Source: Paramecium tetraurelia (Eukaryota; Ciliophora; Oligohymenophorea; Peniculida; Parameciidae). From it: a DNA stretch of 64,000 nucleotides. The position numbers and the translations under genes are program-made. This document shows positions 47,671-60,724 of this stretch, piece after piece. The notes below the pieces were generated by a model. The model had not been told where the DNA came from and ran no database searches. It worked only from the letters and a program-made list of their open reading frames with translations. Position 1 is the first letter of the stretch; every line of letters starts with the position of its first letter. Location of the stretch: contig NW_001799630.1 in assembly GCF_000165425.1 (NCBI RefSeq), forward strand, positions 375,734-439,733. The letters run 5' to 3'.

Positions 47671-48259
47671 TTTTTTAAACAGTATTTAGTTTATGCAATC
47701 TTCTAACCATTCTATTTTCATTGTTAATAAAGTCATATCACTTTTTAGTATTTTTAATTTTTTAACATTTATATATATATCATTAGTTTACTTTACGAAT
47801 CTATCTCAATTATATCCATAAAATACAAAAATATTTATTTTATCTCATCATATACTAACATTAGAATTGATATAAATTCAATACTAATTGTAATAACCTA
47901 TAATTCTTAGATCTCTTTTCTAATTTATTTAAGCTTAATTCATCAACTGTTACATAAAAATTCTGAAAGAATAAGGAACTAGTAGTTAGTGATAAAACAG
48001 ATAGATTGTTGAAAGACACAAAGAAGCACGGATATGGTTGTAGTGTTTCAGTAGCTTCTTTATGCAAATGTACTTTATTTACTTATAATATATAATTGAA
48101 TCCCATAAACTAAGGTATGATAGTTTTGATTAATTAATAAATAGCATTCCTGATCATATTTTATTTTGTAGTTCTAAAAGTTCTGAGTCTTATTTTTAGC
48201 AAATTTTAATCAGACTTTTACTTGCATTTATAAAAAAACCATGTTTGGAGGTATTTAAT
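47671..48259. other. Intergenic
   Basis: About 590 bp. A minus-strand frame at 47861-48067 has some protein-like sequence (TVDELSLNKLEKRSKNYRLL) but no ATG. I see no complete gene. Confidence 0.4.
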
Positions 48260-48495
48260 TCATTTGTCATACCTTGGATTGAGTTGAGAACAAAACTCTT
48301 CAACTTTACCATCAAAATGCAGATTTACTAAATAAAATCCGGAAAAAGATGAAGTAATTAAAGAAATCTATTTCAATCTTTGTGAGTTCTTCTATGGGTT
48401 TTATTACTATTATGATAATTTGAATGCAATTTCGATGCAAATTCTGCTATAATATAAATTAAGAAAAGTATTAAAATTAATTAATTTATATGCAT
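48260..48495 (-). CDS. Possible small secreted or membrane protein
   Basis: The ATG at 48495 starts a strong signal-peptide-like segment (MHINQLILILFLIYIIAEFA). Splicing introns of 19 and 25 nt gives 63 aa ending FCSQLNPRYDK and TGA at 48262..48260, an exact codon sum. The second half has another hydrophobic stretch (FFNYFIFFRILF). The model depends on two introns, one at the short limit, so it is tentative. No family. Confidence 0.38.
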
Positions 48496-48648
48496 AATAT
48501 TGTTATACTTTAGTAAATTTAAGAATAGTATAAACTAAGTAAATCTATGGATTGTTCCATTTTATTAAAAATGAGTATATAGTTTTAAACAATTTAATGA
48601 TGAAAATACGGAAATTAATGTAAGGGGTTGCATATCTTTATAAAATGA

Positions 48649-50202
48649 ATGGATAATTTAATTGTCTTTCTGAAGGAGAACTTAATAACTTAGGATGAGA
48701 TTAAGGAGATAAAATCAATCATTTATATACCCCAACATCTTTCTGAATTAATAAAATTATAAAGATTTTTATGTTTAACCTTACCCTCAGCTTTTCTTAA
48801 TTTGGTATTTAAAAGACTCACTTTTAATTATATGATTGTTAAAATGAGTGTCTAAAAACAAAACAATTGTAAAGAGATAAATAACCAATTCATCTTGTCA
48901 CAATAAAAATTAGATAGTTGTTATAGTTCAATTAAACAATTTCTGTGATTCCGAGAATTCTTACTCAGCCAACTGCAGGTATTAAATGAGATATACGTAG
49001 CTGTATACAATGATGGATTAGATAATGAAAATTATGATTTAATAGTGAGATTGGATGATGTAATAATAAATGAAAAGACAGGCAATTAATATATTGCTAA
49101 AGAATTGTTAGGTGTCGGTACTTTTGGAAGTGTTTATAGATGTGTGAAGAATAATACAAATTTTGCTATCAAAATAATAAAAAATATTAATGCATACAAT
49201 ATACAATCCATGAAAGAAATTAAATTGATTAGGTTCCTTAATAAAAAATAAGAGCATGAAAGCATAATTAAATTGATTGATTATTTTCTTTTTAAAAATC
49301 ACGTTTGCATAGTTTTTCCATTATTAGGATTCAATTTGGAAGAATTGCTACAGGAAACTAAATATCAGGGCCTTTCATTGCACATGATCAAGAATATTTT
49401 GAAATAATTAATAGCAGGATTGGAATTCCTGCACTCTTTACATTGGGTGCATTGCGATATCAAACCTGAAAATATTTTATTCACAGAGTAAATTAATATA
49501 TTTATCATAGTAATACAGCCAAATAAATTTAGATAATTGATTTCGGATCTGCAACTGAATTAAATATCAATTTGTATTATTACATATAGAGCTTGTATTA
49601 TAGAGCACCTGAGGTATGTGCAATTACATTTATGTATTTAGATTATTCTCGGCTACAAAAAGACTTGCGCCATTGATATGTGGTCAGTAGGGTGTGTGGC
49701 AGCCTAGTTGTACCTAGGATACCCGTTATTCCAAGGGACGTCATCCTTTGATCAACTATCAAAGATTCTTGGCCTAATTTCTATGTATTTTATAATGAAT
49801 CACTAAAATTAGTACCAACTAAGAATTGATACAAAACAGTCCAAAATGCCAAGATTATTTTATTAAGGAAAACCAAAACTATGTTCTTAAAAATTTGAAG
49901 AAGTATCAGAATGAATATAATCTAAATCTACATGATCCTGGAATATAAAATATAACTAATATTTAGGAGTTGTATTTGGAATTCAATAAATCAAGTTTAA
50001 GAACAATCCAAGGTTCAAATTGGTAAGAAACTTATAATTAGAGATGGCCACTATGGAAGACTTCTTAGATTTACTAAAGAAGTTACTAGAATTTGATCCC
50101 GCTTTACGAATTACAGCTAGCCAATGTTTGCAACATCCGTTTTTAAGAGACTTTTAATTTAATATTAATGACATTCTTAAGTAGGACCTCTAATATCAAT
50201 GA
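48649..50202 (+). CDS. DYRK/YAK-type dual-specificity protein kinase
   Basis: 471 aa; introns of 30, 23, 28, 28 and 29 nt give 472 codons. Glycine loop LGVGTFGSVYRCV, Lys in FAIKIIK, catalytic loop HCDIKPENILF (HCD is typical of DYRKs), DFG in IIDFGSATELN, and activation loop YYYIQSLYYRAPE with the DYRK YxY pair. CAIDMWSVGCVAAQLYLG and LLEFDPALRITASQCLQHPF complete the C-lobe. DYRKs autophosphorylate the second Tyr and then act on Ser/Thr. The N-terminal 130 residues are not recognised. The 30-nt intron is a multiple of three but holds an in-frame TGA. Confidence 0.88.
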
Positions 50203-50234
50203 TAAATAGATAAACTACAAATTATTGTGTGACA

Positions 50235-50253
50235 ATATATATATATATATATA
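50235..50253. repeat. (AT)n microsatellite
   Basis: About nine AT units in the 59-bp gap between the convergent DYRK gene and small minus-strand gene. Confidence 0.8.
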
Positions 50254-50261
50254 AATGGGTG

Positions 50262-50531
50262 TCATTCAATTTCATCTAGTAATTCCTGAATAGATTTAGA
50301 ATTTTCAGAAATTGCCTAGTCAATTAACACGAAAGGGTTTTTGCAAAACTACTACCGCCCCTTACTAACTTTTTTAATTGTTTCAATTTGCTCTAGAGTA
50401 GCTGGAGCAGAGGCAGCTTTCCATATTAAATTTAAAGGATCATTGAATTCCATATTTTTTTGTGGCAACCCTATTATCTTTCTCTTTATAGGTAAAGGCT
50501 GCAGAACATCACTTTTAATATTAATCTGCAT
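50262..50531 (-). CDS. Small hypothetical protein
   Basis: 89 aa, intronless, from the ATG at 50531. Sequence is protein-like (LPIKRKIIGLPQKNMEFND, APATLEQIETIKKVSKGRQQ, LIDQAISENSKSIQELLDEI) with a C-terminal amphipathic helix. No signal or membrane span. Family not recognised. Convergent with the DYRK gene. Confidence 0.55.
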
Positions 50532-50775
50532 TTTAATTTTATTAATATAATTAATAAATGAAGGCATGTAGTTAAAAACATGAAATTTTAAATATTTTGT
50601 ATAACTAAAATACAAAGCTATTCATCTAAATTACTAAATCCGCTTCTCAATCTCTATCAAATCCATTTCCTTAGATAATTAATGAAGAAAATTAAAGTTC
50701 TTAGAATTATTTTAGAGGATAAAATTATTCGACTGAAATAAGTAAGTCAATATTAATAACAAATGAATTAATTGC

Positions 50776-51665
50776 TCAAATTATTTTACACCCTTCCAAA
50801 TCAATGGTCGCTTTGAAAGTGTTGTAATCCTACAATTTTAACTTCAAATATTCAGATTCCTAATCATCCTTAGGGAATGCAATACAAAATCCACCATCTC
50901 CAGCGCCTGTCATTTTTGCTGGAATGTTTTCACTTTTACAAATTCTCTACACTTAATTTTAATGTATACTATGATATCATTTATTCTATTAGTGCAAATG
51001 CCTAATCTATTCAAAAGATCATGATTTTCATAAATCAACTCTTTCACAAGTCCTTCTTTAATTATTTACTCAGTTACTTCTGAAATTCTATTCAAAATCT
51101 ATCTCCCATCTTTGTTCTCAACACAATTTCTAACTTTGGCTATTGATCCCTCAGTTCCTTTTTATTTTCTCTCTCCAGAATCAATTAATAATATGTTTTG
51201 AATAGGAAGATTAACTTTCTAAACAGGTTTTCCAATCTGAAATACACATAGGCCTCCATGATTGGTCACTTAAACATCTAATCCGCTTCCCCTCTTACCA
51301 TGAAATATATTCTCAATCTAAATGGCTTAATCAATAGATCCATTCATGGCTTTGGTTAATGCAACAGCATATGATGCTGATGATCCTAGACCAGAACTGA
51401 TGGGTACTTCAGATTGTACTTCTATGATTGATGGTCTCATATTTAAGATGCGTGCGACTTGAGCTAACTAAGAATTGGTATTATTTTAATTTAGATCCAA
51501 GACTTCATGCCAATCGTTTCCCCATCTAATCTCTATTGAATTGGTTTGGTTTGGGTGTATTTTAATTGTAGTGTATTTGTTAATGGCTGCACATAATGCT
51601 TTATGACCATACACAACAGAATGCTCACCTGAAATGATGATCTTAGCAGGTGCTCTTACAAACAT
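50776..51665 (-). CDS. Mevalonate kinase (GHMP kinase family)
   Basis: 288 aa with one 23-nt intron, exact. N-terminus [20 protein letters not shown] is the mevalonate-kinase start; GHMP motif 2 [20 protein letters not shown] binds ATP phosphates; [12 protein letters not shown] and [15 protein letters not shown] follow; motif 3 [17 protein letters not shown] closes the site. The enzyme phosphorylates mevalonate in isoprenoid synthesis in the cytosol. It is shorter than animal enzymes (about 390 aa) and closer to archaeal length. The GAGGGG block reads GAGDGG, a mild change. Its ATG is 7 bp from the divergent ATG at 51673. Confidence 0.85.
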
Positions 51666-51672
51666 AATTAAA

Positions 51673-52797
51673 ATGGAATATTTAGAAATTATTGAAACAA
51701 TAATTCCTTATGTTATAAACCAAATTTTGATGGGAGTTGAGGATAAGATTGTGTAGAAGTTAGAGGTCGACTCAAGTGCCGCTTTTTCATTAGACTTGGC
51801 TTTTACAGTATTAAAGCAGGTTGCCTTTGATCCAACTTCCTAAAACTATTGTGAATAGGAAGAAGGGGAACCAAAAAATGTGTCAAAAGAAAGACATAGA
51901 GCTTACAACCTCAAATATATATAACCTCCTAAGGGTTAAGTGACTCCCAGAGTAGCAGAACCTCCAAAACACATATTTATGATGCCCACACAATTGTGGG
52001 AAGATTACGAACCCTAATTGATAAGACAAAAGACCAAAGAGTACATTGAGGAGTATCCTGATGAAAGGAGGATCATGGAATAAAAATGCCTAGAAAAACA
52101 GTACAAAGAATAAAAACTGAGACAACAATCAAGAGAAAAGAGATAAGTGAAGGAGTTGCATTCTCAACTGATAATGAAGATTGGTTCTAAAGAATACACT
52201 TACGATTACAATTGCAATCCACTTGCTCGATCCAATAATTAAGTCAAGAAGGATGTTATAACAACATTACCATATGAAATTCCATTAACTGATAACAATT
52301 CTATAATTTCTTAACCCAAGTTAATAGAATAGGTTAAATAAAAAAGGAGACAGGTTGAAAATATCGAAACCATAATGGAATTCGAAGAAGAACAAGTACA
52401 AGAGATTAAATTACAACCTGGAGTCAGACTCAGTCTAAAACCCATCCAACTCTAGGAATAATCTTTCAGATTGTAAACTTAAAAGTCCAAACAGCAAGAT
52501 GCAAGTTCAATCTCTTAAAAAATACCCAAAAAGTACAAAAATGTGGTTAAGCTTAATAATATCAGTTTGGTTAGTTACTTGTAATAGTAGGATGGTGATA
52601 GTTACATTAAAATGGGGTCGATGGCTACAAATTAAACTTAACAAATTACACCTACAAATCAAAGCTTCATCGATTAAGAGAGTATTAAGCAAGACTTACT
52701 CAGATTACCTAAATTGAGATCGCACTCTATAAATCCCAAAACAAAAAGAAAAAGTAGATTGTACCCTTCTTATTCAATTGTGACTTAAAGAGATTGA
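51673..52797 (+). CDS. Hypothetical protein, divergent partner of mevalonate kinase
   Basis: 374 aa, one uninterrupted exon. The N-terminal 90 residues ([37 protein letters not shown]) look like a folded helical domain. Then come a Pro-containing linker ([18 protein letters not shown]), a Glu/Lys/Gln coiled coil, and a Ser/Lys-rich basic tail. It resembles ciliary or cytoskeletal coiled-coil proteins in composition only. Family not recognised. A second Met at residue 20 is a possible start. Confidence 0.7.
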
Positions 52798-52929
52798 TTA
52801 TATTATATATATATATTTAAATTTCTAGAAATAGAGTATCAGAAATTTTAAGGTTTAAACTATTTATAGATAAATAATATACTATTATGTTCATAAATAA
52901 ATTATTAAACAGCGAATTAAATATTTAAA

Positions 52930-53439
52930 ATGGGTTGGTGGAATGGAAACAACAATGATGACGATGCAAATAAAAATTATAGCTAAAATGTCAATTCAAC
53001 TTTTAAATCTTCGACTACTACAAGGTAATGCAGACCTGATCCTTAAGATTAAAATTTTATGATCTGCAAAAATATCGTAAAGGAAAGTTCAACTATTAAT
53101 GGTTAGAGGAATGATGAAACAAAAGAATATGAAGAAAGACTCCCCATATCTCAAAATTATGTAAGAAGGAACCAAAACTACAATTAGAATAATCCAGAAT
53201 TTGATTTTAATTAAATGGATGAAGAAATTGGATAAATGTTTGAGAATTTCACTAATAACTTCTTTAAAAATCTACCAACTGTTGTATTTGGACCCATGAG
53301 AGTAGATTTTTAAAATCCCAATTACGAAACAAGAGCAAATAACAACTATACTAATTAGCAAAAACCATAACAATAACAATAGCAATATCAATAATAACCT
53401 AGAGTCCAAAAGAAGAAGGATGACATCTATGATTGTTGA
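52930..53439 (+). CDS. Hypothetical Asn/Gln-rich protein
   Basis: 169 aa, no intron. The N-terminus MGWWNGNNNDDD is low complexity. A central segment (EFDFNQMDEEIGQMFENFTN, NFFKNLPTVVFGPM) may be amphipathic helices. The tail is Gln-rich and ends KKKDDIYDC. No family recognised. A G at position 2 could be acylated, but no Ser/Thr at position 6 supports that. Confidence 0.6.
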
Positions 53440-53520
53440 GTTTTACATATTATATTTATTATTATTAAATCGAATGAAGATTGTAATTAATTTAAAAAAT
53501 TTAATTAAAATCTTTTATTC

Positions 53521-53969
53521 ATGGGAGTTGGTAAACCCAGAGGTATGAGAGCCGGAAGAAAGCTCAAAGATCACAGAAGAGTTAACAGATGGGCTGATAA
53601 GGAATATAATAAAGCCATGATTGGATCAAGATATAAGAATCCATTCATGGGTGCATCACATGCTAAAGGTTTGGTTGTCGAAAAGATCGGAGTGTAAATA
53701 TACTTTTTTAATGTGTATCTAGTGAATCCAAATAACCAAACTCTGCCGTCAGAAAGTGTGTTAGAGTCCTATTGAAAAAGAATGGTAAAAAAATATCAGC
53801 CTTCGTTCCCAAGGATGGTTGCTTAAACTTTTTAAATGAAAACGATGAAGTCACTGTAGCTGGATTCGGAAGAAAGGGACATGCAGTCGGTGATATTCCA
53901 GGGGTCAGATTTAAGATTATTGCAGTTAAAGGAAAGTCACTTTTTGGCTTTATGGCTTGGAAAGGTTGA
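53521..53969 (+). CDS. RPS23: 40S ribosomal protein uS12 (RPS23)
   Basis: 139 aa with one 29-nt intron after VVEKIGV. Starts [20 protein letters not shown], as in all eukaryotic uS12. The decoding-centre blocks [54 protein letters not shown] are intact, including the PKDG loop whose Pro is hydroxylated in other eukaryotes. The last 12 residues ([10 protein letters not shown]) differ from the usual SLLALYKGKKERPRS and are about four shorter. It is part of the small-subunit decoding site and controls accuracy. Confidence 0.95.
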
Positions 53970-54710
53970 AAAATGAACAACTTATATTCCTTTTTGTCAG
54001 TATATTAAGAATATTTATTAAATTTTATTATATTGGTTTATAATCAGTAAAACTTCATCTCTTCAGCTGTTCCTCTCTCTATTTACTTTATGTCCTTCTC
54101 TTATAGTTACAAAATATTTTCTATAAGCATAAACAAATTCAATCTTCCTTTTGCAGCTCTTTACTACTAACAAATATTTTTATATTATTATATAATGAAG
54201 TAATTAATAGTGAAATTTAATTACAAAATATTATTACATTCAATAGTCATTCCTTTCATCTTAAAGTGAGTACTTCTATAATCAAAAGATAACTTAGATG
54301 AGAAAAATGTCAATTCTCTTATAAATTCTTCTATGAAGGTAGTCTTAGAGATTATATTGTTTTGAAGATTGTTAATTTGATTTTCAATAAGAAAAGCAAA
54401 ATAGAATAATTTATACAATGGAGGTTTTTAATTTATTAATAAGCAATAGCCAACATATGAGAAAGTGTAAAAACTAAATGAAACAATTAATCACCTCGAA
54501 AAATCTAACATAAATAAAGTATAAAGTAAATTATTTAAAAAGGTGTAGCTTGGAATGCTATAAATTCCTGATCAAAAATATGGTAGAGTTCTTTTTAAAA
54601 TATTAAATACTTAAAAAACAAATTAAGTAACTATCCTTAAGTGACAAAGAAATTGATAATTCAATTGATAAAATAATTGTTTTAAATAGAATTAATTATT
54701 CATAGTAAAA
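53970..54710. other. Intergenic with a possible minus-strand coding piece
   Basis: 741 bp. On the minus strand 54221-54418 reads protein-like sequence (TTFIEEFIRELTFFSSKLSF) but has no ATG in frame and no clear splice partners. The rest is AT-rich. I do not call a gene. Confidence 0.4.
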
Positions 54711-56761
<2,051 letters not shown>

Positions 56762-57597
56762 AAACAATATCGTTAAATTATTAATATTTAGAACTTTATT
56801 ATAAATAAATATTTCAAAAGCTTTTAATCAAAGACCCTCAAACCTTCATTTTATTTTCAATATTGAATTACAAACAAACATTAAAGAAAGGGCTTTTGTG
56901 TATTCATCAAAATCTAGTATAATCAGATGTATGTTTATAATTTTGGCAATCCCACTAAAATTTATGTAAAAATTCAATTCTTGCAACTCATTTATTTAAA
57001 TTGAATCTTTCTTTTAATTCTAATAATAAGTCATACTAATATTTTGAAATCAACATTTAATTTATTTATTATCAGCTAAATTGTGTAATCCATAAAGAAA
57101 TGTTTTACCAAATTTATTTCGTCTTCAAATAAATTAGTTCTTATTCTTTAGTTTAATTGAAAGAACCAAAAATAAAAATTATATGAAAATTTATTATCCT
57201 TAATACAGTTCTTAAAAGTATAAAATCCTATTACAAAAGATTATTAAAGAAAGCAACCTAATTTAAGTTTATTAGTAGATAAAAATTGAATAATTTCTAT
57301 TATCAGAAACAGTATGATATTAAGTTATTATTTAAATCTAAATTTATCATGTAATTGTTAATTAATTTTTTTGATGTTTCGATCCAGTCATAAACTCATA
57401 ACACTATATAGTTCAGCATAAATATTATATAAAAGTGTATGATTGTGAGAAAGACCAGCAATTTGAATAGATAATATTCAAATATCATAATACAATAAAG
57501 TATAATTACATAAATTTTAACTTCAAAATCTAGACCTAAAGGGATAATATAAAATTGATGAGTTAACTATTTTAATTTTAAATTTTAAATATTATCA
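56762..57597. other. Intergenic, shared 5' region of divergent kinase and CKS genes
   Basis: 836 bp, the second longest gap. AT-rich, no frame or RNA motif recognised. Confidence 0.5.
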
Positions 57598-57903
57598 ATG
57601 CCTCATTATCCCGAAGAAATTGAATATTCAGATAAGTACTTCGATGACTACTATGAATACAGACATGTCATTCTACCTAAACATATTTTCAAAAAAATCA
57701 CAAAAGGTACTTTTTGAATTTGAAAATGTTAGGTAAATTATTAAACGAAATGGAATGGAGAGCCTTGGGAGTATAGCAATCCAGAGGATGGTCTCACTAT
57801 GAAACTCATAGACCAGAACCTCACATTCTTCTCTTCAGAAGAGCAAAAAACACAGATCCCAATACTGGATTGCCTCCCTCCAGGATTTAGCGCTCCTTAT
57901 TGA
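57598..57903 (+). CDS. CKS1-type cyclin-dependent kinase subunit, apparent +1 frameshift near the end
   Basis: Clear CKS protein: [20 protein letters not shown], then after a 26-nt intron (57707-57732) [38 protein letters not shown]. The cyclin-kinase- and phosphate-binding residues are present. After DPNTGLPP the frame has no TGA for about 190 codons and turns into nonsense antisense to the next gene. One base out of phase, a short natural end (PGFSAPY then TGA at 57901-57903) is seen. The slip would lie in the C-run CCTCCCTCC at 57873-57881. This may be a sequencing error, a mutation or frameshifting. CKS proteins bind CDKs and phospho-substrates in the cell cycle. Confidence 0.82.
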
Positions 57904-57953
57904 ATATACATTAGTTAAATCCATCAGATAAAATGTATAAACTTTAATTTAAA

Positions 57954-59230
57954 TCATAACAATGGCATTTTAGGATCAAATCCCTTTGCGTACAAATCTA
58001 TTCCACCTACAATGTTATAAACATTGGGTATTTTATCCTTTAAAAATTCACATGCCAACCGAGAATTGTTGCCTCTTCTGCACATAATGTAAACCTCCTT
58101 ATCCTTGTTCTCCTCCACCTAAAATTAATCAATCTATTAATATGGAAGATTTTTGAATCCATCCAATTTAATTATGTTATACTACTAACTTGGTCTGACA
58201 TCTAAAAGTACTACATTATCATTTTTTTAAATTTGTAGAAAATCCTTCCATTCTATTTCTTTGTAGCCTCCCCTAAAAGGAATAGAAGTGCTGCAAATAG
58301 TCTATGCAAAGGAAGCATAATCATATTCATTTATTTTTATTTACTTCTAACAAGCAATGCAATCCCTAAGTGTTAATTAATATTGATACTTTTATTGACC
58401 TCTAAGTTTGACTACTTTATACACATCTCTTATTCCATCAATCAATATCATTTTCTATGACAAAGTTTACTGTCCAATAATTATTTTCACTGCTTATAAT
58501 GCTTCTATGAGTCCAATCAACCCAGGCATAACTCCAAATACTCCCGCTTCATTGCAATTCTACACAGTCTTAGGACATTATGGAAATAAACATCTATAAC
58601 AAGGTCCTTACATTCCATAAACTGTGATTTGTCCTTCCCAACCAACCGAAGAACCTGATACCAAAGGTTTATTTAAGTAAATTGCTGTATCATTTATTAA
58701 ATATCTTGTGGCAGGATTATCAGTTGCATCTAAAATTAAATCATAATTTTTAAATATATCAATTGCATTTTCTGATGATAAATGATGCTAATAAGTAATA
58801 ACATTCACTAAAGGATTAAACTAATTAATTTATTTTTTTGCTGATTCACACTACAATAGATATTAAAGTATACTTTATTCATTCCTTGTCTATCATTATT
58901 ATGAATTATTTGACGATGCAAATTAGAAACATCTACACTATCACCATCAACTAGTCCTATTGTTCCAACTCCAGCTCCAGCCAAGTAATAAATTGCAGGA
59001 GCTCCTATACCTCCAGCACCTACAATCAGTACCTTTGCAAGATGAATCTTCTACTATCCAGTTAATCCTATTTCAGATAAGATCATTTATCTTTTGTATC
59101 TGTTGATATGTTCATAACCAAATTCATTATTTATTTGATTCAATTTACTCTATGCAAAGTCCTCCTCCTATTCAAATTAGATGTTGTTTTATTTAAGAAG
59201 ACCCTATAAATACACGATATATTCTTTCAT
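57954..59230 (-). CDS. MOCS3/UBA4: E1-like adenylyltransferase with rhodanese domain
   Basis: 417 aa with one 23-nt intron, exact. E1/ThiF half: [69 protein letters not shown]. Zinc cysteines [10 protein letters not shown] and RDCIACQ; E1 Cys region [12 protein letters not shown]. Rhodanese half: DVRPSQQYNI and active-site loop [12 protein letters not shown] with its Cys. It adenylates and thiolates URM1 (tRNA 2-thiolation) and, in some organisms, the molybdopterin synthase small subunit. All catalytic residues are present. Convergent with CKS, stops 50 bp apart. Confidence 0.93.
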
Positions 59231-59338
59231 ATTTTTTATAAATAAATAAATCAACTAATTTGTTTTCTAAGATAAGGTTGAAGATAGTTTAAAAATTTGC
59301 TTTTTGGATCAATTTATAAAATTTCTTAATACTACCTT

Positions 59339-60669
59339 TCAGCTAATAACTTTTAATTTGTTTATAAGTATGCAAGGCCTATTAATTAATAAATTGAATA
59401 CACAAATAGTACTTTGCTTAAATGTTTTATTTTTCAAACTTAAGCACATGTAATAAATACTTTATTGCCAACTCAATCTCACCGTAATTTAGTAATATAC
59501 ATCCTTTAATAACAATTAAATTCACCTGCCAAAATCCACCCCTTAAAATTGCGAGGTAGTAATCTCAAGTACTTTTAAATAGTATATAGAGCATCTTTAT
59601 AATTTTTTAGGCCAAGCACACTTAGGGCTACATTACACATTACTTACTTATAATTTACCAGAAAAATGGGTTTTATTTAATTTCTTCTTATGATTATCCT
59701 AATTGTTACATAAACTTCATGGTATCGGAGTATTTTCTCTAAACATACATACAATAAGCTAATATAAAAAATAGATAATAACCTAACCAAAGTTAAACTT
59801 CCTACTTTGGTTGTTAATTTTAAAGAGTGTAGAATATACTCTATGCTTTTTCGTTTTCCCCAGCCATTAAGTATTCAATGGCTTAATATTGAATAAAGAG
59901 TTATACCATCTTAGAATGTCGCATCGGTTTTAAAATCAATTTGAGTATTTATATTATCATCGTATATCCTAGACAAAGACTATAAGGATTATTAGTAGGG
60001 ATCTTAAAGATTATCTTGAATTTAATTGTAGCTAATAAATCCACACAAATTAGTTTAAGGCTAGTTGTTATTGCCTATTGACTATAATTGAATAGTAGAA
60101 TTAAATGATCCTGTTGAGGAAAAAGGACTAATTTAAACAAACAAATACATCAATATTGAATTTAATCTCCTCTAGCATGTGCTAAAAGTGATGTTAGACT
60201 CTGTCATGAGTTCCTACACACGATCTAACATTCCCCCAAACATATCAAATCCCTTCGTAAAACAACTCTTGGAAAATAGATCCATGACGATTCCCAAGTT
60301 AACTTATTTTCGGATTGCCTCATTAAGATCAGTATACGTTAGGTTTTTTAAATTTGATTCAGAAAGTATTTCTAGCTAATTTTCTAATGTCTTTTCAATT
60401 ATCTTTATTGGCTTATATATTTTTTCTACAATAGACCCTAAGTTATTTTGAAAGTTCTTTGTAGCATCTTATTATTTTTATAACCATTCTGGCAATTTGC
60501 TACATTCTTTTACTCCATCTTCCATTTCTTTGTGATCGTCATGAGTAGTTTATTTCATACATTGGAAGCATAATAACCTCTATTTGCTTTTACATTTAAA
60601 GTGAAAACAAAATCCTATTATTTTATTTTAGTTATGATTTGCAATAGTGCATTCAGGCCAATCACTCAT
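59339..60669 (-). CDS. Zinc-finger/coiled-coil protein with TPR-like C-terminus (exon structure unsure)
   Basis: The N-terminus has a B-box-like Cys/His cluster: WPECTIANHN, GFCFHFKCKSKQRLLCFQCM then HDDHKEME. A helical region follows (NFQNNLGSIVEKIYKPIKII). Further on, between 59900 and 60200, Ser/Gln-rich linker pieces appear in more than one frame, so two or more introns must lie there. The C-terminal part has TPR-like helices (LNYGEIELAIKYLLHVLKFE). The stop at 59341..59339 follows a likely 34-nt intron. Function unknown; proteins of this pattern are often in ciliate-expanded families. Confidence 0.6.
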
Positions 60670-60724
60670 TTGTCGGATTATGTAGATTTTAAATATTAAT
60701 GATAAATTAGAAAAATACAGTAAA

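Noticed and set aside
54221..54418. Protein-like minus-strand frame
   Set aside because: No ATG, no supported splice partners and no family match; kept only as a note.
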